Below are positions 57,496-64,000 of a stretch of 64,000 nucleotides of DNA, one piece after another. The DNA is from Spiroplasma sp. BIUS-1. Lineage in GTDB: Bacteria > Bacillota_I > Bacilli_A > Mycoplasmatales > Mycoplasmataceae. The position numbers were made by a program, and so were the translations under genes. Within the stretch, counting starts at the first letter, position 1; every line of letters starts with the position of its first letter. A model generated the notes under the pieces. The model made no database searches and was not told the origin of the DNA. It saw only the letters and a program-made list of their open reading frames with translations. The stretch covers positions 1-64,000 of the forward strand of contig NZ_CP048386.1 of the NCBI RefSeq assembly GCF_010365805.1, given 5' to 3'.

Positions 57496-57972
57496 ATGCA
57501 AGATAAAAAAGTTATTTCTAATTTCTATGAAGCTTTTAAAGTTGGAGATTATAAAAAAATGGTCAGTATCTACTCACCAAAAGTTAAATTCCAAGATCCA
57601 ACTTTTGGAGAATTAAATTATGAAGAAGTAAAAGCAATGTGAACAATGCTTGTTTCAACAAGAGAAACTTCAAAATTTGAAGTTAATTTCACAGTAGAAG
57701 AAAAAAACGAAAGAATAGTTGTTATTTGAAAAGCGACATACTTATTTAGTCCTAATAAAAGAAGGGTTGTAAACATAGTTACATCAAAAATGGAAACTGA
57801 GAACGGTTTGATTATTAAACATGTTGACAGCTTTAATTTCAAAAGATGAGCTAAACAAGCTGTTGGATTTGCTGGTGCTTTATTTGGTAATGCAAAATGA
57901 TTCCAAAATAAAGTTAAATCTGGAGCGAGAGAAAAACTATTTGCTTATATGGAACAAACCAAAGCAGTATAA
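57496..57972 (+). CDS. NTF2-like (SnoaL-type) protein of unknown function
   Basis: 158-residue protein whose first 115 residues have the cone-fold pattern of NTF2-like proteins: an FYEAFKVGDYKKMVSIYSP helix, then FQDPTFGELNYEEVKAMW, followed by alternating strands ending in VDSFNFKRWAKQAVG. A C-terminal helix-rich tail contains GFAGALFGNAKWFQNKV. Catalytic versus binding role cannot be told. ATAGGAG precedes ATG. It is a single-gene unit ending at a terminator. Confidence 0.75.
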
Positions 57973-57975
57973 ACA

Positions 57976-58000
57976 AAACCTTACATAAAGGTTTTTTTAT
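57976..58000 (+). terminator. Terminator before secA
   Basis: AAAACCTT, loop ACAT, AAGGTTTT, then T-run (57976-58000). Confidence 0.85.
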
Positions 58001-58022
58001 TTCTCAAATATTGCTATATGCC

Positions 58023-58051
58023 TTTATATTTAGAGTTAATCATTGTATAAT
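58023..58051 (+). promoter_or_regulatory. secA promoter
   Basis: -35-like TTTATA at 58023-58028, a 17-base spacer, and -10 TATAAT at 58046-58051. Confidence 0.55.
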
Positions 58052-58091
58052 CATTAAGATTTTTGACTTAATAAAAAAAGGAGTAGTTTTA

Positions 58092-60995
58092 ATGGCAAGA
58101 GATAAAGCGATAATTAAAAAGCATGGTAAAACAGCTGACGAAATTATCTCACTTGAATCAGTATATGAAAAATTAACAGATTCTGAATTAACAAATAAAA
58201 CACAAGAATTTAAAGAAAGATTGGAAAACGGAGAAACTTTAGATGATCTTTTAGTTGAAGCCTTTGCAGTTGTTAGGGAAGCTGCTTTTAGAGTTTTAAA
58301 AATGAGAGCATATAGAGTTCAACTTATAGGGGCAATCATTTTACATGAAGGAGATATTGCAGAAATGAGAACTGGTGAAGGTAAAACTTTAACAGGTCTT
58401 TTCCCTGCTTATTTAAATGCACTTTCAGGATTAGGTGTACACGTAGTTACAGTTAACGAATATCTATCACAAAGGGACAGTGAAATTAATGGACAAGTTT
58501 ATAATATGCTTGGTTTAACTGTTGGTTTAAATGGAAGAGATTTATCAAAAGACCAAAAAAGAGAAGCTTACGCACAAGATATAACTTATACAACAAATGC
58601 GGAGTTAGGATTTGATTACCTAAGAGATAATATGGTATTCAGATTGGAACAAAAAGTTCAAAGAAAATTGAATTTTGCAATTATTGATGAGGCTGACTCT
58701 ATCTTAATCGATGAAGCAAGAACGCCATTAATTATCTCTGGGGGAAGTCAAAATAGAATTAATTTATATAAAGCAGCAGATGGTTTTGCAAAAACACTTG
58801 ATGAAAATAGTGATATTGAAATGGATTTAGAATCAAAACAAGTTTACTTAACTGATATTGGAATCAAAAAAGCACATAGTTACTTTAGTATAGAAAACTT
58901 ATTCGACTTTAGAAATACAGAACTATTTCACTTAATTATGAACGCTCTTAAAGCGCTATTTACATTTAAACTTGAAGTTGAATATACAGTTCAAGATAAT
59001 GAAATAATTTTAATTGATCAATTTACAGGTAGAACTATGCCGGGTAGAGCTTACAGTGACGGTTTACAACAAGCACTACAAGCAAAAGAGGGTGTAGAAA
59101 TTGAAGAAGAAACTACAACTCTTGCAACAATTACATACCAAAACTTTTACAGACTTTACAATAAACTTTCAGGTATGACAGGAACTGCAAAAACAGAAGA
59201 AGAAGAATTCTTAAAAATTTATAACACAAGAGTTATAGTTTGTCCTACAAACAAACCAATAATAAGATTTGACGAACCGGATTTAACATTTGGAACAATA
59301 AATGCCAAACTAAAACATTTAGTTAGAGACTTGAGAGAGTTAATGGATGCAGGAAGACCTGTACTTATTGGTACAACTTCAGTTGAATCATCAGAACAAG
59401 TTGCAAGATATTTAGAAAAAGCAGATTTAAAATTTGAAATGATTAATGCAAAAAATCACCATAGAGAAGCAGAAATTGTTGAAAAAGCTGGACAAGTTGG
59501 ATCAATAACTTTAGCGACTAACATGGCTGGACGTGGAACAGATATTAAACTTTCACAAGAAGCTAAAGATAATGGTGGACTATTTGTTATGGGTATCGAA
59601 AGAAACGAAGCTAGACGTATTGATAACCAATTACGTGGTAGAGCAGGAAGACAGGGAGACCCAGGTAGTTCACGATTCTATATATCTATGGAAGATGAAC
59701 TTATGGTTAGATTTTCATCTCCAAAACTAAGACAAATGTTTTTAAAACTTGGAGATGATCACATCAAATCTAAAATGTTTACTAAAGCTATTACAAATGC
59801 TCAAAAAAAACTTGAAGGTTTAAACTTTGATCAACGTAAGAATGTTTTAGATTACGATAACATCCTTTCTCAACAACGTGAAGCAATATATGCTCAAAGA
59901 GATTCTATTTTAGAACAAGAATCTCTAAAAGTTGTTCTTTCAAGATTTCAATACACAATGGCTTACGAAATTGTGGATAGAAATTCAGAGTTGGTAAGAG
60001 GAGAAAGAACTATAAATATTCCTTTACTAATTCAAGAAATTGATGGGAAGTATGTTTTTGAAGGGGCTTTAACTGAATCAGATTTTGTTGGTTTAGAAAA
60101 AATAGAAATTGCTAAAAAAATATCAGAAAAAATGATGGAATTATATTTAGCAAAATCAAGTTCTGTTCCTGCAGAAGTTATTACAGAAATGGAAAGAAGA
60201 ACAATTCTTCAAACACTAGATCACCACTGACAAAAACATATTAACTTAACACAAAAACTAAGAAGTGGTATTTACTTGCAACAATATGCTCAAAACAATC
60301 CACTTCATGAGTATGTTGAAGAATCAGCAAGACTTTTCAATAAAATGAAAGTTATGATTGCAGAAGAAACAATAACAAAACTAAATGGTTCTTTTGTAAG
60401 AGAAATGAAACCAGATCAAGAAAATATAGTTTTCACAGAACAACAACCAAAGACAGTTAACATTTCAGATAAAGATATCGATGAAATTTTAGCAGAATGA
60501 GAAATTCCAAAAGAAAAATTCTCAAGAGTTGTTGTAGAACAAAGACTTGAAGAATTAAAAGAAGAATTCTTAGAAGATCAAAGTAAAATTGAAAAATTAG
60601 AATTCCAGTTTGCAGTCTTAGATGGACTTATGAAAAAACTAGATGAGATGTTTGCTCAACAATCAAAACAAGCTCAAAATTTATCTTTTGAAGCAATTGA
60701 AAAAATAGTTAATAAATTTAAATTAGAAAAAATATTTACAAGAGAACAAGTTAAAAAAAGTTTTGACAAACTTATGAAGAAAGCTTCAAATGAGGAAGAT
60801 AAAACAACTCTTCTTATAGAAACTCAAATACTTATGGCTCTTGCAACGCAATTTGAAGAAAAATCAAAAGAGTTTGTTGTTACCGATGAAGAAGGTAATG
60901 TTAAAAAAGTATTTAAAACAAATGAAGATGGTTCTATATCAGAAGATGATATAGAAGACACAGAACAAATACAAACTAAAACAAAATTAGGTTAA
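58092..60995 (+). CDS. secA: Preprotein translocase ATPase SecA
   Basis: 967-residue motor of the Sec pathway, which works with SecE (in this window) and SecY. Walker A is MRTGEGKTL, the DEAD-type motif is IIDEADSILIDEARTPLIISG, and IGTTSVESSEQVARYL and ATNMAGRGTDIKLS follow, ending in the GRAGRQGDPGSSRFYISMED block. The protein is about 120 residues longer than Bacillus SecA. The extra C-terminal part is acidic, and the usual zinc-finger (CxCx8CH) tail is missing. TGA Trp codons occur near 60230 and 60500. AAAGGAG precedes ATG 58092. Confidence 0.96.
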
Positions 60996-61023
60996 TAAAA
61001 TAATTTTTCTAATAAAAAAGATT

Positions 61024-61057
61024 AAACAAGAAATTTTAAAATTTCTTGTTTTTTTTA
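61024..61057 (+). terminator. Terminator after secA
   Basis: AACAAGAAATTTT and AAAATTTCTTGTT form a 13-base stem (61025-61050), followed by T-run. Confidence 0.88.
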
Positions 61058-61084
61058 TTTAACTATGTAAAATATTGCTAGGTC

Positions 61085-61126
61085 ATAATATCTCTAGGGG
61101 CAAAGTCCTAGATTTTTTAAGTCCTA
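61085..61126 (+). promoter_or_regulatory. uvrBA leader with terminator-like hairpin and direct repeat
   Basis: Downstream of a -10-like CATAAT (61085-61090), TCTAGG (61093-61098) pairs with CCTAGA (61107-61112), followed by six T (61113-61118). This looks like an intrinsic terminator before uvrB. AAGTCCTA is directly repeated at 61103-61110 and 61119-61126, overlapping the 3' arm. It may be an attenuator or an operator, but no known regulator site is recognised. Confidence 0.4.
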
Positions 61127-61142
61127 TGTTAGAGGTGATAAT

Positions 61143-63128
61143 ATGGAAAATAAAAATCAAAGTTTTGAATTAGTAACTCAATATAAACCGGCAGGAGATC
61201 AACCAAATGCTATAAAAGAATTAATTGAGGGGCTGAAAAATAATGAAAAGCACCAAGTTCTTATGGGGGCAACTGGTACAGGTAAGACTTTCACAATGGC
61301 CAATGTTATTAAAGAATTTAATAAACCAACATTGGTTTTAGCTCATAATAAAACACTTGCTATGCAATTGTATATAGAGTTAAAAGAACTATTTCCTAAC
61401 AATAGAGTTGAATACTATGTTTCAAATTTCGACTTTTATCAACCAGAAGCTTACATACCCTCTAGAGATTTATATATAGATAAAGATGCAAAAAGAAACA
61501 ATGATTTAGAAATGATGCGTTTAAGTTCTATGAATGCATTAATGATTAGAAAAGATACGATAGTAGTCGCTTCTGTTGCATGTATTTATGCAACTCAAGA
61601 TCCAAAAGAGTATGGTGATGTATTTTTTGAATTGCAAGTAGGTCAAATTTTATCTAAAAAAGATTTACTTACTTTTTTAGTGCACACAGGATATACAAGA
61701 GATGAAAATGATTTAGCAATGGGGTACTTTAGTGCAAAAGGCGATGTAATAAGAATAGCGCCAAGTTGAACTGACAAGTACCACATTAGAATTTCTATGT
61801 TCGGAGATGAAATCGAAGCTATAGAAATGATAGATATTTTAAATAATACGGTTATTGAAAAACTAAGAATGTTTACAGTTTATCCAGCAGCAGCTTACGT
61901 TACAAATTTTGACAAAATGAAGTTGGTTGTAGAAAATATTGGAAAAGAATTGGAAGAAAGAGTTAGATGATTCCAAGATCAAAAGAAATTTATTGAAGCA
62001 GATAGATTAATGAAAAGAACAAAGTACGACATGGAAACTATGAGTGAGTTTGGAATATGTAGTGGTATAGAAAACTACTCACCACATTTAGATTTTAGAG
62101 CACCAGGTGTTCCACCATTTACTTTAATTGATTATTTTGGAGATGATTTTTTAACAATAATCGATGAGTCTCATATGATGATTCCACAATTAAATGCTAT
62201 GTACAACACAGACAGAAGTAGAAAAGAAACTTTAATAGAGCATGGTTTTAGATTACCAAGTGCAATCGATAACAGACCACTTAAGTTTGAAGAGTTTGCA
62301 GGAAAACTAAAAAATATTATTTATACTTCTGCAACTCCAGGTCCTTATGAATTAGAGTTAACAGAAAATAAAGTTGTAGAACAAATAATTAGACCAACAG
62401 GTTTAGTTGACCCACAAATCGAAATTCGTTCAACAGTAAATCAAATGAATGATATTGTTGATGAAATAAATAGAGTCGTTGCTAAAGGACAAAAAGTTTT
62501 CATAACTGCAATAACAATAAGAATTTCTGAAGATATAACAACATACTTGCAATCTAGAAATATAAAAGTTGCATACCTACATTCAGAGTTAAAAACTTTA
62601 GAAAGAAACCAAGTTCTTACTGATTTAAGAAGAGGGGTTTATGATGTTATTGTTGGTGTTAACTTGTTAAGAGAGGGTCTTGATATACCGGAAGTAAGTT
62701 TGGTTTGTATTTTAGATGCAGACAAACAAGGTTTCTTGAGAAATACAAGAAGTTTAATTCAAACTATTGGTAGAGCTGCAAGAAACTCTGAAGGTAGAGT
62801 AATTTTTTATGCTGACTCAACTTCTCCCGCAATGAAAGAAGCGATTGAAGAAACAAACAGAAGAAGATCAATTCAAGAAGAATATAATAAGGTTCATGGA
62901 ATTACTCCAAAAACAATTATTAAAAAAATTACAGATGTAATTTCAGATTCCAACATTAGAAATAAAGTTGATGAGCTAAAAAAATTAAAGAAAAAAGAAA
63001 AAGAAAAGAAAAAAGAAGATTTGATTTCTGATTTAAGAAAACAAATGTTGAGTGCAGCCAAAGAACAAAATTACGAAAAGGCAGCTGAACTTAGAGATCT
63101 TATTTTAGAATTACAAGCCGAAAGTTAG
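61143..63128 (+). CDS. uvrB: Excinuclease ABC subunit B
   Basis: 661-residue UvrB, damage-verification helicase of nucleotide excision repair. Walker [12 protein letters not shown] is near residues 41-51, and the beta-hairpin region has [31 protein letters not shown] holds the DEAD-like motif, and the helicase motif VI region contains QTIGRAARN. The C-terminal UVR domain (about 625-660, [19 protein letters not shown]) contacts UvrC. TGA codons encode Trp at 61767 and near 61968. uvrA starts 10 bases later. Confidence 0.97.
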
Positions 63129-63138
63129 AGGTAAAATT

Positions 63139-64000
63139 ATGAATAAAAAAATAATTGTAAAAGGTGCAAGAGAACATAACTTAAAAAATGTTGATATAGA
63201 AATTCCAAAAGAAAAACTTGTAGTCTTCACTGGTCTTTCGGGAAGTGGAAAATCATCCTTGGCCTTTAATACTATTTATGCAGAAGGAGAAAGAAGATAT
63301 ATAGAATCACTTTCTTCTTTTTCTAGACAATTTTTAAAGTCAGTTGAAAAACCTGATGTTGATGAAATTGAAGGATTAAGTCCTGCAATTTCTATTGATC
63401 AAAAAACAACAAGTCACAACCCAAGATCTACAGTTGGAACAACAACAGAAATACATGATCATTTAAGATTGTTGTTTGCAAATATTGGAACACCATTCTG
63501 TGTAAATGGACATGGACCAATAAAAACTTCTTCTTTAAAAGAAATAATTGAAACAATTAAAAAAGAAACAAAAGAAGATGATCAAATTTTTATTCTAGCA
63601 CCAGTTGCTAGAGATAAAAAAGGAACCCACAAAGAACTTTTATCAAAACTTAAAAAAGAAAACTTTTTAAGAGTTCAAATAAATGGAGAGATAAAAAGTT
63701 TAGAAGATGAAATTGAATTAGAACAAAACAAAAGACACAATATAGATATTGTTGTTGACAGATTAATTTATAAAAGTGAAGATGAAGATTTACAATCAAG
63801 AATTTATTCTGCAATAGAAGTTGGGTTGGGATACTCAAATGGACTTATAAGAATAAATTATCCAAAAAGAAATAATGAAACAAAATTATTTTCAACTAAA
63901 TACTCATGTAGTGAGTGTGGTTTTTCAATTCCTAATTTGGAAGCAAACCTATTTTCATTTAACAAAAAGAACGGAGCTTGTGAAACTTGTGCTGGTCTTG
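63139..64000 (+). CDS. uvrA: Excinuclease ABC subunit A (partial, cut by window end)
   Basis: First 287 residues of UvrA, which scans DNA for damage and loads UvrB. The N-terminal Walker A region reads [20 protein letters not shown], then [23 protein letters not shown]. The [10 protein letters not shown] and [21 protein letters not shown] blocks follow. A zinc-ribbon pair is starting at [19 protein letters not shown], with a CETC segment just before the cut. The remaining two thirds lie beyond base 64000. GAGGT precedes ATG. It forms an operon with uvrB. Confidence 0.97.
   Translation, partial: MNKKIIVKGAREHNLKNVDIEIPKEKLVVFTGLSGSGKSSLAFNTIYAEGERRYIESLSSFSRQFLKSVEKPDVDEIEGLSPAISIDQKTTSHNPRSTVGTTTEIHDHLRLLFANIGTPFCVNGHGPIKTSSLKEIIETIKKETKEDDQIFILAPVARDKKGTHKELLSKLKKENFLRVQINGEIKSLEDEIELEQNKRHNIDIVVDRLIYKSEDEDLQSRIYSAIEVGLGYSNGLIRINYPKRNNETKLFSTKYSCSECGFSIPNLEANLFSFNKKNGACETCAGL

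Overview
The window is a low-GC mollicute chromosome segment that begins at dnaA. UGA must be read as tryptophan (translation table 4): nearly every long gene has in-frame TGA codons at conserved Trp positions, and reading through them gives full-length dnaN, gyrB, dnaX, ftsH, rpoB, rpoC, secA and uvrB. The lipoprotein signal peptide (MKKLLSVLG...VASC), the complete F1Fo operon and the gene set suggest the Spiroplasma/Mesoplasma/Entomoplasma group. I favour Spiroplasma, but the sequence alone does not settle the genus.

Layout. (1) 1-8281: dnaA, the dnaA-dnaN gap (probable oriC), dnaN, gyrB, gyrA, serS. The gyrBA promoter sits inside a long dyad. (2) 8282-8496: two perfect parS-type palindromes followed by the SRP RNA gene. 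(3) 8497-16719: tadA, dnaX, recR, tmk, holB, a trmN6-like methyltransferase, tilS and ftsH, tightly packed and partly overlapping. (4) 16798-22630: hslO, an orphan LolD-type ABC ATPase, a DUF1904 protein, dus, lysS, and a degenerate AsnA-like protein. (5) 22679-29732: ispD-like, the rpsF-ssb-rpsR and rplI-dnaB operons, a lipoprotein, a Gln-rich/acidic protein of unknown function, and ung. (6) 29744-34607: ECF S component, cysS, rlmB, a divergent SigH-like protein, rpmG, secE, nusG. This is the classical Firmicutes cysS-to-nusG order. (7) 34668-47825: cyclophilin, rplK-rplA, a HAD phosphatase, an aldo/keto reductase, rplJ-rplL behind an L10 leader, a Vat/CatB-type acetyltransferase, rpoB-rpoC. 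(8) 47912-48971: rpiB and upp. (9) 49075-55811: an atpI-position gene and atpBEFHAGDC. (10) 55854-57393: the only minus-strand genes, a stand-alone 5'-3' exonuclease and an IMPACT-family protein. (11) 57496-64000: an NTF2-like protein, secA, uvrB, and uvrA cut by the window end.

How it works together. The window carries much of the replication core (initiator, clamp, clamp loader, helicase, SSB, gyrase), nucleotide-excision and uracil repair, the RNA polymerase core with ribosomal proteins, the Sec/SRP secretion core and the ATP synthase. All but two genes run away from dnaA on the plus strand, as expected for the leading strand beside oriC.

No gene-free stretch exceeds 300 bases. The longest are 38308-38547 (rplJ leader) and 8282-8496 (parS pair and SRP RNA). 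I saw no tRNA, rRNA, insertion sequence, prophage or CRISPR array. I did not find a wholly new multigene system. The most interesting items are the gyrB promoter dyad, the parS pair, the AsnA-like pseudoenzyme candidate, the SigH-like protein, and the three genes inserted among the ribosomal protein/RNA polymerase genes.
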